Source: DATBVX01 sp963724625 (lineage in GTDB: Bacteria; Pseudomonadota; Gammaproteobacteria; Steroidobacterales; Steroidobacteraceae). From it: DNA of 64,000 bases. Both the position numbers and the translations under genes were made by a program. Positions 52,323 through 61,609 of the stretch are shown piece after piece. The stretch spans positions 62,001 through 126,000 of the forward strand of contig CAVRVO010000003.1 in assembly GCA_963724625.1 (NCBI GenBank). Reading direction: 5' to 3'. Every line of letters begins with the position of its first letter. Position 1 is the stretch's first letter. Under the pieces are notes generated by a model. The model made no database searches. It saw only the letters and a list, made by a program, of their open reading frames with translations, and was not told where the DNA came from.

Positions 52323-53061
52323 AATCTGCTTGTCGTTTCCGCAAGCCGAGGAATTCCTTTCCCATGGCTCACCGAACTTTCGGGTGCGCGGCAAGACGTT
52401 CGCGACGTACGTCGTCAATCATCATGGTGACGGCCGAATTGCGCTGTGGTTGAACGCGCCCGCTGGGGCGCAGGAGCAACACACGCGCACTGCACCGAAG
52501 TACTTCTTTGTGCCGCCCTATGTCGGTCCGCGCGGCTGGCTCGGCGTTCAGCTCGATAAGGGCCTCTCGTGGAAACGCATCGCGGCACTGGCTCGGGAAG
52601 CCTACGAAAAGGTCGCCCCGCCCGCATTGCACGGCCAGATCGGAAAGACGATCGATATCGATCCGCCCACCGCCCGGCTCGCTCCGACGCAAATCGACCC
52701 GTTGAGCTCAAAGCGTGCGCGGACAGTTCTCAGGTCCCTGCGCAAGATCTGCCTCGCGCTACCGGAGACTTCGGAAGCGCTGCAATTCGGCTCTCCCGTG
52801 TGGCGCGCAGGCAGGAAAACTTTCGCGAGCGTCTACTACCAGCGCGACGGGCTCAAGCTCGCGTTCTGGGTCGGCGTGGACCGCCAGGGTCTCCTCACTG
52901 CCGATGTGCGCTACGAGATTCCGCTCTACATGGGTCACAACGGCTGGATTGCGCTCGATGTCACGCTCGATTGCGACTGGAACGAAGTGCGTGCATTGGC
53001 GCTTGAAAGCTATCGCCACTTTGCGCTGCAGAGAATGCGAGCCGCGCTCGGTGAGGGATGA
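52291..53061 (+). CDS. Protein with two MmcQ/YjbR-type domains
   Basis: The 256-residue protein has two consecutive YjbR-like units. The first begins QAVREICLSFPQAEEFLSHG, with FRVRGKTFATYV; the second begins RKICLALPETSEALQFGSPV, with WRAGRKTFASVYYQ. Each is a CyaY-like fold thought to bind DNA or other ligands. The end of each unit has an invariant G-W-x-x-x-x-L-D (YVGPRGWLGVQLD, MGHNGWIALDVTLD). It starts 32 bases inside the MFS gene. The duplication inside one chain is typical of a subset of the family. Function is unknown. Confidence 0.88.
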   Translation: MAKDLNQAVREICLSFPQAEEFLSHGSPNFRVRGKTFATYVVNHHGDGRIALWLNAPAGAQEQHTRTAPKYFFVPPYVGPRGWLGVQLDKGLSWKRIAALAREAYEKVAPPALHGQIGKTIDIDPPTARLAPTQIDPLSSKRARTVLRSLRKICLALPETSEALQFGSPVWRAGRKTFASVYYQRDGLKLAFWVGVDRQGLLTADVRYEIPLYMGHNGWIALDVTLDCDWNEVRALALESYRHFALQRMRAALGEG

Positions 53062-53063
53062 GG

Positions 53064-53664
53064 ATGGCTGGGCCCGAGCAAGCCGCATGCACCGTCGTGC
53101 GCTCGCAACCGCGATCCGATCCTCGCTGTACTATGCCGATACTTTCACGATCGCCGCCTCGTGCTCGAGATCGGCAGCGGTACCGGACAACACGCGGTCT
53201 ACTTTGCCGGGGCGCTGCCGCACTTGATCTGGCAAACCTCGGACGTCGAGGAGAATCTGCCAGGCATCAAGCTGTGGCTGAATGAAGCGCGCTTGCCGAA
53301 TCTGCCGGCACCGCTCCATCTCGATGTCAGCGCTGCATGGCCACAGGTGCGATACGACGCGGCCTTCTCCGCAAATACGCTCCACATCATGAGCTGGTCC
53401 GAAGTAGAGAGACTGTTCGCGGCACTCGATCATGCGCTCGAAGCTGATGCGGTACTCGCAATCTACGGTCCCTTCAATTATCTCGGTCGCTTCACCAGCC
53501 AGAGCAATGCGTGGTTCGATGAGAGCCTGAAGCTACGCGCGTCTACGATGGGCATCCGTGACTTCGAAGCCGTCGATGAGCTCGCGCAGCACATTGGCAT
53601 GACGCTGGTGGAGGACTGCGCGATGCCAGCGAACAATCGCATGCTGGTGTGGCGACGTCAGTGA
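53064..53664 (+). CDS. DUF938 methyltransferase-like protein (frameshifted start)
   Basis: The frame from 53161 (VLEIGSGTGQHAVYFAGALP) is the bulk of a DUF938 protein, an SAM-dependent methyltransferase fold with the G-S-G-T-G loop and NTLHIMSWSEVERLF. The conserved N-terminus (SKPHAPSCARNRDPILAVL) lies upstream in the same frame but without a start codon. An ATG at 53064 (MAGP...) reaches it only if one base near 53075 is removed. With that, the family start MAGPSKPHAP is restored and the protein is about 200 residues. So it is annotated with a probable frameshift. It overlaps the convergent MFS gene by seven bases. Confidence 0.8.
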
Positions 53665-55001
53665 TTGGCGGGCGCCGAACCACTCTCCAGGTTGAGTGCC
53701 GGTGAGCGACGCAGCCGCCAGGCTACAAACGCGCCCGCCAGCATCAGGGGTGCGAGCAGCACGAGTCCGGCGCTGAATTCTCCGGTGGCTGTCTTGGCCA
53801 GACCGACGACGGAGGGACCGACGAAGCCACCGAGGGATGCAACGGTGTTGATCAGCGCGATACCACCGGCCGAAGCGTTACCGGTCAGAAACCGGCCCGG
53901 CAATGCCCAGAACGGTCCGCGGCTGCCCAGATCACCCACTGCTGCCACGGTGAGCGCAATTATCGCCGGGACGGGCGAGACCGCGTAGACGCTCGCGATG
54001 AACCCGAGCGCCGCGATCACGCAGGGCACCGCGACGTGCGCAAAGCGCTCGCCAGTGCGATCGGAGTTCCAACCGATGAATACCATGCCGGCGGTCGCGG
54101 CCAGATACGGAATGGCGGTGATCATGCTCACGAGGAAGTTGCTGAGGCCCGAAACGCTCTTGACGATCTGCGGCATCCAATAGGTCAGGCCGTAGCTGCC
54201 GCACTGGCACGCGAACATGACGAAGGTGAGCGCCCACACCGTGGGATGAAGGAACGCACGGCCCAGGCCAACACCGTGCTGTGATCTGGCGCGCGCATGC
54301 TCGGCCTCGATGCGCTCGCTGAGCCACACTCGCTCGCCGGGCTCGAGCCACCGCGCCTGCTCAGGCTTGTCGGTGAGATAGAACAGAACCACGACGCCGA
54401 GAATGACAGCCGGAGCGCCCTCCACCAGAAACAGCCACTGCCAGCCGGCGAGCCCGCGCAGACCGTCCATTTCGAGCAGGCCTCCTGCCAGTGGGCCACC
54501 GATTACGACGGAGAGTGGTATCGCCGCCATGAACCACGAGACGGCATTCGCGCGCTGTTCGCGCGGAAACCAGTAGGTCATGTAGTAAATGATCCCGGGC
54601 AGGAATCCCGCCTCGGCCACGCCCAGCATGAACCGCAAGGCATAGAAGGTGGTCGTGTTGTGCACGAACATCATCGCGATCGAGACCAGCCCCCACGTGA
54701 TCATGATGCGTGCTATCCAGAGACGCGCGCCCACGCGGGCCAGGATGAGATTGCTCGGGACCTCGAACAGCGCGTACCCGAAATAAAAGATGCCGGCGCC
54801 AAAACCGTAGACCGTGTCGCTGAAGCCCAGGTCCTGGTTCATCTGCAGGGCCGCAAAGCCCACGTTCACGCGGTCGAGCCAGGCGACGATATAAAGAAGG
54901 AGCAGGAAGGGGAGGAGTCGCCGCGTCACCTTCCCGAGTGTTACGCGCTCGAGGCTTTCGGACGCCGCGCGTAATGCTGGCTCGCGCTCGGTGGTTCTCA
55001 T
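53658..55001 (-). CDS. MFS transporter, ACS family (tartrate/hexuronate-like)
   Basis: The 447-residue protein has 12 membrane helices. Conserved segments are LLYIVAWLDRVNVGFAALQM, EVPSNLILARVGARLWIAR (motif A region) and RFMLGVAEAGFLPGIIYYMT. The C-terminal half has GRFLTGNASAGGIALINTVA. These mark the anion:cation symporter family; closest character is of aromatic-acid or tartrate transport, but the substrate cannot be told by eye. The gene is alone and convergent with DUF938. It is divergent from 55163. Confidence 0.93.
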   Translation of the reverse strand: MRTTEREPALRAASESLERVTLGKVTRRLLPFLLLLYIVAWLDRVNVGFAALQMNQDLGFSDTVYGFGAGIFYFGYALFEVPSNLILARVGARLWIARIMITWGLVSIAMMFVHNTTTFYALRFMLGVAEAGFLPGIIYYMTYWFPREQRANAVSWFMAAIPLSVVIGGPLAGGLLEMDGLRGLAGWQWLFLVEGAPAVILGVVVLFYLTDKPEQARWLEPGERVWLSERIEAEHARARSQHGVGLGRAFLHPTVWALTFVMFACQCGSYGLTYWMPQIVKSVSGLSNFLVSMITAIPYLAATAGMVFIGWNSDRTGERFAHVAVPCVIAALGFIASVYAVSPVPAIIALTVAAVGDLGSRGPFWALPGRFLTGNASAGGIALINTVASLGGFVGPSVVGLAKTATGEFSAGLVLLAPLMLAGAFVAWRLRRSPALNLESGSAPANH

Positions 55002-55162
55002 TCGTTCTTTAGCTTTCCGGGCCAGCCTGCGCCTACAGTGCTGGAAGTGTACAGGCTCGTCGCCGCCGTGACTTGGCCGTGTCGCGATCGCGAATCGCGC
55101 CCGAATCGCGCCGAGCGGCGCACGTCACACCCGGCGGATGAGACTGGTGCAACAATTCCAAC

Positions 55163-55762
55163 ATGCGCTATTTCGGATTTGCACTCCTCGTCCTTGCGCT
55201 GTTCGGTGCATACGACTACTTGACGTCCCGTCCCATCGGCTGGCGTCCGGGCATTCTGGTCGCCGCCGAACCCGGGCAGGTCGATCTGGTAGACGCTGCG
55301 CCCGTCGAACACGGCAGCTTCAGGCTCATCCCACGTGCAAGGTTTGTCGCTGAAGCCCGAGTCCTGAGTCGATCGCGTTATCGAACTGGCGCACTTGCCG
55401 AGGCGAGCCCGCTCGACATCGCCGTCGGCTGGGGGCCGATGTCCGATTCGGCGGTGCTCGCCGATATTGAAGTCACACAGGCCAACCGTTTTTATTTCTG
55501 GCACTACGACGAGGAGCCGCCGATTGCTCGCAACGTCATCGAAACGCATTCAGCCAACTGGCATCTCGTGCCCGGATCAGCGAGCGTCTGGAAGAGTCTT
55601 CGCGGTATTCGCGTCGGCGATATCGTCAAGCTGCAAGGTGAACTTGTCGACGTTGAGCGCCCGGACCTGGGCGTGATGCGGACTTCACTGCGTCGGGACG
55701 ATACCGGAGCAGGCGCGTGTGAGGTGATCCTGGTCGATGCCGTCTCGTTCCGTTATCACTGA
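55163..55762 (+). CDS. Conserved membrane-anchored hypothetical protein
   Basis: The 199-residue protein has one N-terminal membrane helix (YFGFALLVLALFGAYDYL, residues 3-20) and a soluble part that should be periplasmic. I know similar sequences only as conserved hypotheticals in proteobacteria. The conserved-looking segments are RFVAEARVLSRSRYRTG, DIAVGWGPMSDSAVLADIE and VGDIVKLQGELVDVE. No catalytic motif is seen, and a beta-rich domain is expected. It is divergent from the MFS gene. Confidence 0.7.
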   Translation: MRYFGFALLVLALFGAYDYLTSRPIGWRPGILVAAEPGQVDLVDAAPVEHGSFRLIPRARFVAEARVLSRSRYRTGALAEASPLDIAVGWGPMSDSAVLADIEVTQANRFYFWHYDEEPPIARNVIETHSANWHLVPGSASVWKSLRGIRVGDIVKLQGELVDVERPDLGVMRTSLRRDDTGAGACEVILVDAVSFRYH

Positions 55763-55920
55763 CGCGCCTATACGCCCGAAGGTCTGTAACGGGCGAATCC
55801 GATTTCCTCGACCCGCCGAATAGGCAGGCGCATGGGGAAACTGTATGAGCGCGCCGGCGCGGCTCTTCAGCAACCCGGCCGAACACCAAGGTTCATCACC
55901 ATCTCGAGGAGACGAGAGCT

Positions 55921-56472
55921 ATGAAGAGCAAACTGTTGGGTGCCGCGGTGGCGGCCGCGCTGGGACTTGCGATCACGGTGGCTTCCGCCGATGTCATGGT
56001 CGGCGGCAGCGCCATGTTGCCGCAGCGGAACATCGTCGAGAACGCAGTCAATTCGCAGGATCACACGACGCTCGTTGCGGCAGTCAAGGCGGCGGGCCTG
56101 GTCGATACCCTCGAGAGCAAGGGCCCGTTCACGGTGTTCGCGCCCGTCAATGCGGCCTTCGGCGCACTGCCCGCCGGGACCGTCGACACGCTTCTGCAAC
56201 CCGAGAACAAAGCGACATTGACGAAGGTGCTGACCTATCACGTCGTGCCGGGTCGCTACACCTACTCTGATCTGGACCGACTGATCAGCCAGGGCAAAGG
56301 CGCCGCGACCCTCACGACCGCGAGCGGCGGCAAGCTCTGGGCGATGAAGAACGGCAGCCACAACATCACTGTCAAGGACGAGACCGGTGCTGTGGCGGAC
56401 ATCACTGTCTATGACGTCATGCAATCGAATGGCGTGATTCACTCCATCGATCGCGTCCTGATGCCGAAGTAG
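55921..56472 (+). CDS. Secreted fasciclin (FAS1) domain protein
   Basis: The 183-residue protein has a signal peptide (LLGAAVAAALGLAITVASA) and one FAS1 domain from about residue 38. FAS1 signatures are GPFTVFAPVNAAFGALP, then LTYHVVPGRYT and the end of the fold, SNGVIHSIDRVLMP. FAS1 domains mediate adhesion or bind lipids and other ligands outside the membrane. It is a small monodomain form like the mycobacterial MPT70 group. It starts behind GGAGACGAGAG. A hairpin follows at 56524. Confidence 0.95.
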   Translation: MKSKLLGAAVAAALGLAITVASADVMVGGSAMLPQRNIVENAVNSQDHTTLVAAVKAAGLVDTLESKGPFTVFAPVNAAFGALPAGTVDTLLQPENKATLTKVLTYHVVPGRYTYSDLDRLISQGKGAATLTTASGGKLWAMKNGSHNITVKDETGAVADITVYDVMQSNGVIHSIDRVLMPK

Positions 56473-56523
56473 TTTCGGCGATCCTCGCTGTCCGCTTCAC
56501 CGGCGGCCCGAGGATTTCAAGAA

Positions 56524-56551
56524 CCGGCGCGGCGGGCGACTGCCGCGCCGG
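56524..56551 (+). terminator. GC hairpin after the FAS1 gene
   Basis: Perfect ten-base arms (ccggcgcggc / gccgcgccgg) with an 8-base loop, 51 bases after the stop, without a T-run. The stem is the same as that at 57119. The rest of 56552-56745 shows no gene. Confidence 0.6.
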
Positions 56552-56745
56552 ATTGCTTGCTGGGCCGTAGCCGATCACGGTTCCCGGCGTTGTCCAAATC
56601 TAGGGGGGTCTTCGGCGCAACTTGGGTAGGTCTGCCGATTCGTCCGTGCATCACGCGGAGCAGGATGACTTCGCCCGGGTCGATCCGACTATGGCCGGCA
56701 CGGGCTTGAACAAGATCTCGCACTTACCTTTCAAAGGAGACCTCG

Positions 56746-57105
56746 ATGAGAATTCTGATTTCACTACTGGGCTTGCTGCTGCTCGCGCCTACGTTCGCGG
56801 ATGAGGCCCCCGCTCAGCCCACGAGCACTGCGGCTGGCAACGGAGAAATTCATCGCTACGTCGTCGAGCGGACTTTTCCTGCAGGTGCGCTCGACAACCT
56901 CGATGCTGCGACCAAGGCGAAGGTCAACGCCAACAATGCCTCGGTCGGGGTGCAATGGCTCCTGTCCTATGCCAACGCGGAGAAGACCAAGACGTATTGT
57001 GTCTATGAAGGGCCAAGCGAGAACGCGATCAGGAAGGCGGCTGAGCTCAACAACCTCCCGGTCGACCGTGTGACCGAGGTACCCGTGACATTGTCGCCCG
57101 AATGA
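56746..57105 (+). CDS. DUF4242-type (SCO4226-like, nickel-binding) secreted protein
   Basis: The 119-residue protein has a signal peptide (ISLLGLLLLAPTFA) and a DUF4242 ferredoxin-like domain. It begins HRYVVERTFPAGALDNLDA, then KTKTYCVYEGPSENAIRKA, with the family end GLPVDRVTEVPV read here as NLPVDRVTEVPV. Family members dimerise and can bind nickel; metal binding is not shown here. ATG 56746 has AAAGGAG upstream with a good spacer. A terminator follows. Confidence 0.93.
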   Translation: MRILISLLGLLLLAPTFADEAPAQPTSTAAGNGEIHRYVVERTFPAGALDNLDAATKAKVNANNASVGVQWLLSYANAEKTKTYCVYEGPSENAIRKAAELNNLPVDRVTEVPVTLSPE

Positions 57106-57118
57106 ACTGAACGGCGAG

Positions 57119-57150
57119 CCGGCGCGGCAGGCAGCCGCCGCGCCGGTTTT
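57119..57150 (+). terminator. Rho-independent terminator after the DUF4242 gene
   Basis: Perfect ten-base arms (ccggcgcggc / gccgcgccgg) with an 8-base loop are followed by TTTT. The arms are identical to those at 56524. Confidence 0.88.
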
Positions 57151-57299
57151 GCAGCGCCGGTACATTGGTCCCTGCACGGCGGCGCCCGGCACGCCCGCCC
57201 CCTTCCTTCGTCACATCGTCCCCACGTGGGCTAGCGCGGCTGCTGATAATCGTGCGCATCCGGCGCCCATCAACGGTGCCCAGGCCAAGGGGGACAGCA

Positions 57300-58784
57300 A
57301 TGAACAGGTTCGTATCGGGGCGCGCGACTGCGGCAATCGCGCTGCTTGGATTGTCGGCGCTCACGGTGACCGCGATCGCAGCCACCGGTGAGATACCCGT
57401 AACCACCAACTCGCAGTCGGCACGGATGGATTTCATCGCCGGCCAGGCAGCACTCGACCGCGGCGATGCTTCGCAGGCCAACTCACTGTTCAGGGCAGCA
57501 GTCGCAGCCGACCCTGATTTCACCTACGGCTGGTTCAATCTCGCGTTGGCCTCTTTTTCTACCGAGGAGTTTTCCGCCAGCCTGAAGAAGGCGCAGGCAA
57601 GCGCGGGCAAGGCAAGCTCAGGCGAGCAATTGCTGGTGCAGATCAACCAGCGTTTCCTGGATGGGGACTTCGAGTCACAACTGTCACTCGCCAACCGCCT
57701 GGTGCGGGAGTACCCGAGCAGTCCGCGAGCATGGCTGGCACTGGCCGGTGTGCAGTTCGGGCTCAACAAGTTCGCCGAGCAGCGCCAATCGATCGCCAAG
57801 GCGATCGAGCTCGATCCCACGCTCGCGGCGGCGCCGCTGGCGATGGGCAATTCGTATCTGTTCAACGAGCCGCGTGATTTCGCGCAAGCCGAGAAGTTCT
57901 TCCGTCAAACAATTTCGCTCAACCCCGGAGAGAGCAACTACTGGTGGTCGCTCGGTGATGTGTATCGGGCGACCAATCGCCTCGAGGAGGCACGCGACTA
58001 CTACAAGCGCGCCACACTCCTGGATCCGAACGATGGCATCGCGCAACTGAAGCTTGGCCACGTGGATTCCTTCCTGGGCCACTACGACGAGGCGCGAGCG
58101 GACTACGATCGCGGGATCGCGACTGCTGAGCCGGTCAACAAGCCGTTCTACGCCAACTACAAGTTGTTCACCTGGGTGCACGCTGGCGATTCTGCTACGG
58201 CAGTGCGGGAGCTCGAGAAGCTTGCCGGCGAGACAGACTCGATGGGACTACCCGACGATCAACAGACGGGAGCCAAGGTGTTCGCACTCACGAACGCTGC
58301 GACGGTGGCCCTGCACACGGGAATGAACGACGAGGCTGCGCGTGTGATCGGCGAGCTCGCCGCGGTGTTGCGTGCCAACGCCAAGGCGGTTGGAACCGAG
58401 GAGTTCGCGAACATCCAGGAAGCGCAAATTGCCTACTTCGAGGGCCAGCTCGCGGCCCGTCGCGGCGACTACGCGCAAGCCTCGAAGCTTGCGAAGAAGT
58501 ACAGCGACCTGGTCGCGCCGCAGAAGAATCCACGCAAGATGGAGAACTATCACGATCTGATGGGCCTGATCAGTTTCTTGCAGAAGAAATATCCGCAGGC
58601 GGTGGCGGAATACCGCCAGGCGGATCTCACCAACATGTACAACAAGTACCACCTCGCCCAGGCACTGGAAGCCGCTAACCAGGGTGCGGAGGCGCGCAAG
58701 ATCTTCAAGGAAGTGGCGAACTGGAATTTCAATACCGTCGGTTACGCGCTGGTGCGCAAGGATGCGATCGCCAGGGCCGGCTAA
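57300..58784 (+). CDS. Secreted TPR-repeat protein
   Basis: The 494-residue protein starts with a signal peptide (ATAAIALLGLSALTVTAIAA). Ten or so TPR-like units follow, for example RGDASQANSLFRAAVAADPD, FAEQRQSIAKAIELDPTLA, NRLEEARDYYKRATLLDPND and GHYDEARADYDRGIA. They would form a superhelical scaffold in the periplasm. No enzyme domain is found. The ATG 57300 sits on GGGGGACAGCA and gives a clean signal; a longer frame from 57165 is out-of-family. Confidence 0.9.
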   Translation: MNRFVSGRATAAIALLGLSALTVTAIAATGEIPVTTNSQSARMDFIAGQAALDRGDASQANSLFRAAVAADPDFTYGWFNLALASFSTEEFSASLKKAQASAGKASSGEQLLVQINQRFLDGDFESQLSLANRLVREYPSSPRAWLALAGVQFGLNKFAEQRQSIAKAIELDPTLAAAPLAMGNSYLFNEPRDFAQAEKFFRQTISLNPGESNYWWSLGDVYRATNRLEEARDYYKRATLLDPNDGIAQLKLGHVDSFLGHYDEARADYDRGIATAEPVNKPFYANYKLFTWVHAGDSATAVRELEKLAGETDSMGLPDDQQTGAKVFALTNAATVALHTGMNDEAARVIGELAAVLRANAKAVGTEEFANIQEAQIAYFEGQLAARRGDYAQASKLAKKYSDLVAPQKNPRKMENYHDLMGLISFLQKKYPQAVAEYRQADLTNMYNKYHLAQALEAANQGAEARKIFKEVANWNFNTVGYALVRKDAIARAG

Positions 58785-58840
58785 GGCCAGCGCGTTTTGT
58801 TTCTGTTGGGGGCGGGCGTGGTGCTACCCTTCGCGGCGCC

Positions 58841-60157
58841 ATGCCCGCCCGGACGCCAGGCCCTGCGGATCTCGAGCCGATCGAACGCGCGAGCGTCGAT
58901 GAGTTGCGCGGTCTGCAACTCGCACGCCTGCAGTGGTCGCTCACTCATGCCTATGAAAATGTAGCTCACTACCGGCGCTGCTTCGATGCCGCGGGCGTGC
59001 ACCCGGGGAACCTGCGTAATCTCGAAGATCTGCACAAGTTCCCGCTGCTCACCAAACTCGATCTGCGCGACAACTATCCATTTGGCATGTTCGCGGTGCC
59101 GCGCGAGCGAGTAGTGCGCATTCATGCCTCGAGCGGCACCACGGGCAAGCCAACGGTTGTCGGCTATACCGCGAAGGACATCGATACCTGGTCGATGCTC
59201 GTGGCGCGATCGATCCGCGCCGCGGGCGGCCGTCCCGGTGACATCGTCCACGTCGCCTATGGCTATGGTCTTTTCACCGGTGGGCTGGGTGCGCACTACG
59301 GCGCCGAAAAACTCGGCTGCACGGTGATCCCGATGTCGGGTGGGCAGACGGAAAGGCAGGTGCAGCTCATCCAGGACTTTTGCCCTGACATCATCATGGT
59401 CACGCCCTCTTACATGCTCGCGATTTCCGAGGAGTTTCACCGACAAGGCATCGATGCGCGCGCCTGCTCGCTCAAGGTCGGCATCTTCGGCGCCGAACCG
59501 TGGACCGAAGGCATGCGCGCGGAGATCGAGCAGCGCATGGGCCTCGATGCGGTCGACATCTACGGGCTCTCCGAAGTAATGGGTCCCGGGGTCGCGAGCG
59601 AGTGCATCGAGACGAAGGATGGCCCGGTGCTGTGGGAGGATCATTTCTATCCTGAAGTGATCGATCCCGAGACCGGAGCGGTGTTGCCGGATGGAGAGAT
59701 GGGCGAGCTCGTGCTTACCTCGCTCACGAAGCAGGCGTTGCCTGTGATCCGCTATCGCACGCGCGACCGAACACGATTGCTCCCGCCGACGGCACGGTCG
59801 ATGCGCCGTATCGATCGCATCACCGGCCGCACCGACGACATGCTGATCATTCGCGGCGTTAACGTATTTCCGACGCAGATCGAGGAGCTGATTCTCGCCG
59901 AGAAGCGCCTTGCACCTCATTACTACCTGGAACTGACGCGCGAAACGCACCTGGACCTACTAACCATCAACATCGAGCTGCAATCGGGGAGTGGCGCCAG
60001 CGCCCCGGAGTGTGAAGAGCTCTCGCGCACTTTTGCGCGGCACGTGAAGGCTTACATCGGCATTACCGCAAGAGTGGTCGTGAACGCGCCCGGGACGATC
60101 GAGCGCTCTATGGGCAAGGCAAAGCGGGTGATAGATAAGAGGAGTCGCAGCTCCTGA
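58841..60157 (+). CDS. paaK: Phenylacetate-CoA ligase-like acyl-CoA synthetase
   Basis: The 438-residue enzyme activates an aryl acid with ATP and CoA. The AMP-binding P-loop is HASSGTTGKPTVVGYT, DIYGLSEVMGPGVASEC is the adenylate site, and RGVNVFPTQIEELIL is the hinge of the C-terminal domain. The sequence follows PaaK closely (YENVAHYRRCFDAAGV, ITGRTDDMLIIRGVN). No other paa gene is present in the window, so the aerobic phenylacetate pathway is either elsewhere or this acts on a related acid. Its symbol is assigned by similarity. Confidence 0.88.
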   Translation: MPARTPGPADLEPIERASVDELRGLQLARLQWSLTHAYENVAHYRRCFDAAGVHPGNLRNLEDLHKFPLLTKLDLRDNYPFGMFAVPRERVVRIHASSGTTGKPTVVGYTAKDIDTWSMLVARSIRAAGGRPGDIVHVAYGYGLFTGGLGAHYGAEKLGCTVIPMSGGQTERQVQLIQDFCPDIIMVTPSYMLAISEEFHRQGIDARACSLKVGIFGAEPWTEGMRAEIEQRMGLDAVDIYGLSEVMGPGVASECIETKDGPVLWEDHFYPEVIDPETGAVLPDGEMGELVLTSLTKQALPVIRYRTRDRTRLLPPTARSMRRIDRITGRTDDMLIIRGVNVFPTQIEELILAEKRLAPHYYLELTRETHLDLLTINIELQSGSGASAPECEELSRTFARHVKAYIGITARVVVNAPGTIERSMGKAKRVIDKRSRSS

Positions 60158-60183
60158 GCTCAACGGCCTGAAATACCAATGAA

Positions 60184-60213
60184 TTGGACGTGAGTGTGTA
60201 AAGCCTGTAGAGT
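60184..60213 (+). promoter_or_regulatory. Putative sigma70 promoter of rhlE
   Basis: TTGGAC at 60184-60189 and TAGAGT at 60208-60213 are 18 bases apart. A start point just downstream would give a 5' leader of about 140 bases. This is based on sequence match only. Confidence 0.4.
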
Positions 60214-60305
60214 GCGCGGCGCTGAATCAGGGTCGCGCGGTCAACGCCCCCTTCACTCGCAGTCTGTCTCTCCCGACTTACTTCGATTTTTTCCACCCCT
60301 CGCTT

Positions 60306-60344
60306 TTGACCGCTGCTGCGCTTATGCGCAGCCGTGCGAGTCAA
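60306..60344 (+). promoter_or_regulatory. Leader hairpin before rhlE
   Basis: Perfect seven-base arms GCTGCGC / GCGCAGC (60315-60321, 60326-60332) with a TTAT loop sit within an outer TTGAC / GTCAA pairing. The stem ends 18 bases before the start codon, next to the TTAGGA ribosome site. Control of translation is an inference. Confidence 0.4.
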
Positions 60345-60361
60345 CTTAGGATTTCTTACAT

Positions 60362-61606
60362 ATGTCATTTGCCGATCTCGGGCTCAAGCCCGAGTTATTG
60401 CGTGCCGTAACCGAAAAGGGCTACGACACACCCACTCTCATTCAATCCAAGGCCATTCCCGCAGTGCTGGCCCAGCGCGATGTGCTCGCGCAGGCGCAGA
60501 CCGGCACCGGCAAGACCGCTGGATTCGTTCTGCCAATGCTGCAGCATCTCGGTGCTGCGTCCGGGCGCGCGCCACGCGCCCTGGTTCTTACACCCACCCG
60601 TGAGCTCGCCGCGCAGGTGGCCGAGAGCGCACGTACTTACGGCAAGTACGTCGGACTGCGCACGCTCGTGGTCTTCGGCGGCGTCAGCATCAACCCGCAG
60701 ATTTCAGCATTGCGCTCCGGATGCGATTTGCTCGTGGCCACTCCCGGCCGGCTGCTCGATCTCGCGGAACAGGGCGCAGTGCAGCTCGGTAGCGTGCAGT
60801 GCTTCGTCCTCGACGAGGCCGATCGCATGCTCGACATGGGCTTCATTCCCGACATCAAGCGCGTGATCAAGCTTCTGCCGGCGAAGCGCCAGAACCTGAT
60901 GTTCTCGGCCACGTACACGGAAGACATCCGCGCGCTGGCGGCGCGAATTCTGCGCGATCCGCAGACGATCGAAGTCGCGCCGCGCAACGCACCCGCCGAC
61001 GGCGTGGAGCAGCACGTGTATCGAGTGCAGAAGGATCACAAGCGCCACCTGCTCGCACATCTCATCGATGACGGCGGCTGGCACCAGGTGCTCGTATTCA
61101 CGCGTACCAAGCACGGCGCGAATCGCCTGGCGCAACAACTCGAGTCCAGTGGCATCCGGACGGCGGCGATACACGGCAACAAGAGCCAGGCCGCACGCAT
61201 ACGTGCGCTTTCCGATTTCAAGGCCAACAAGGTTACCGCGCTGGTGGCGACCGAGGTCGCCTCACGAGGCCTCGATATCAAGGAGCTGCCGCAGGTCGTC
61301 AACTACGAACTGCCCAACGTGCCCGAGGACTACGTACACCGCATCGGTCGCACGGCGCGAGCCGGCGCCACCGGTCGTGCCGTATCACTGGTTTCGCCGG
61401 ATGAAACGTCGCTCCTGCGAGATATCGAAAGGCTGCTGAAACGAAGTCTTCCGGTCGTGGCGCTACCCGCCTACGAAGTCCGACAGCAGGTCACAGCACC
61501 GGCGGCTGACCGGCGTCTCACGCATTCACCCTCGAGGACCGCCTCGACGCCGGCTCGCCATCATGGCGATTCCCGACGATGGGGCAGGCGCAATAGTCGT
61601 CACTGA
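60362..61606 (+). CDS. rhlE: ATP-dependent DEAD-box RNA helicase RhlE
   Basis: The 414-residue enzyme unwinds short RNA duplexes. In order, Q motif GYDTPTLIQSKAIP, motif I AQTGTGKT, Ia PTRELAAQV, II VLDEADRMLDMGF, III SATY, V ATEVASRGLDIKELPQVVNYE and VI HRIGRTARAGATG are all present. The C-terminal tail is short and basic. The subfamily fits RhlE best. The leader is about 150 bases and structured, as in cold-inducible helicase mRNAs. The gene ends three bases from the convergent epimerase-like gene. Confidence 0.95.
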   Translation: MSFADLGLKPELLRAVTEKGYDTPTLIQSKAIPAVLAQRDVLAQAQTGTGKTAGFVLPMLQHLGAASGRAPRALVLTPTRELAAQVAESARTYGKYVGLRTLVVFGGVSINPQISALRSGCDLLVATPGRLLDLAEQGAVQLGSVQCFVLDEADRMLDMGFIPDIKRVIKLLPAKRQNLMFSATYTEDIRALAARILRDPQTIEVAPRNAPADGVEQHVYRVQKDHKRHLLAHLIDDGGWHQVLVFTRTKHGANRLAQQLESSGIRTAAIHGNKSQAARIRALSDFKANKVTALVATEVASRGLDIKELPQVVNYELPNVPEDYVHRIGRTARAGATGRAVSLVSPDETSLLRDIERLLKRSLPVVALPAYEVRQQVTAPAADRRLTHSPSRTASTPARHHGDSRRWGRRNSRH

Positions 61607-61609
61607 GGT

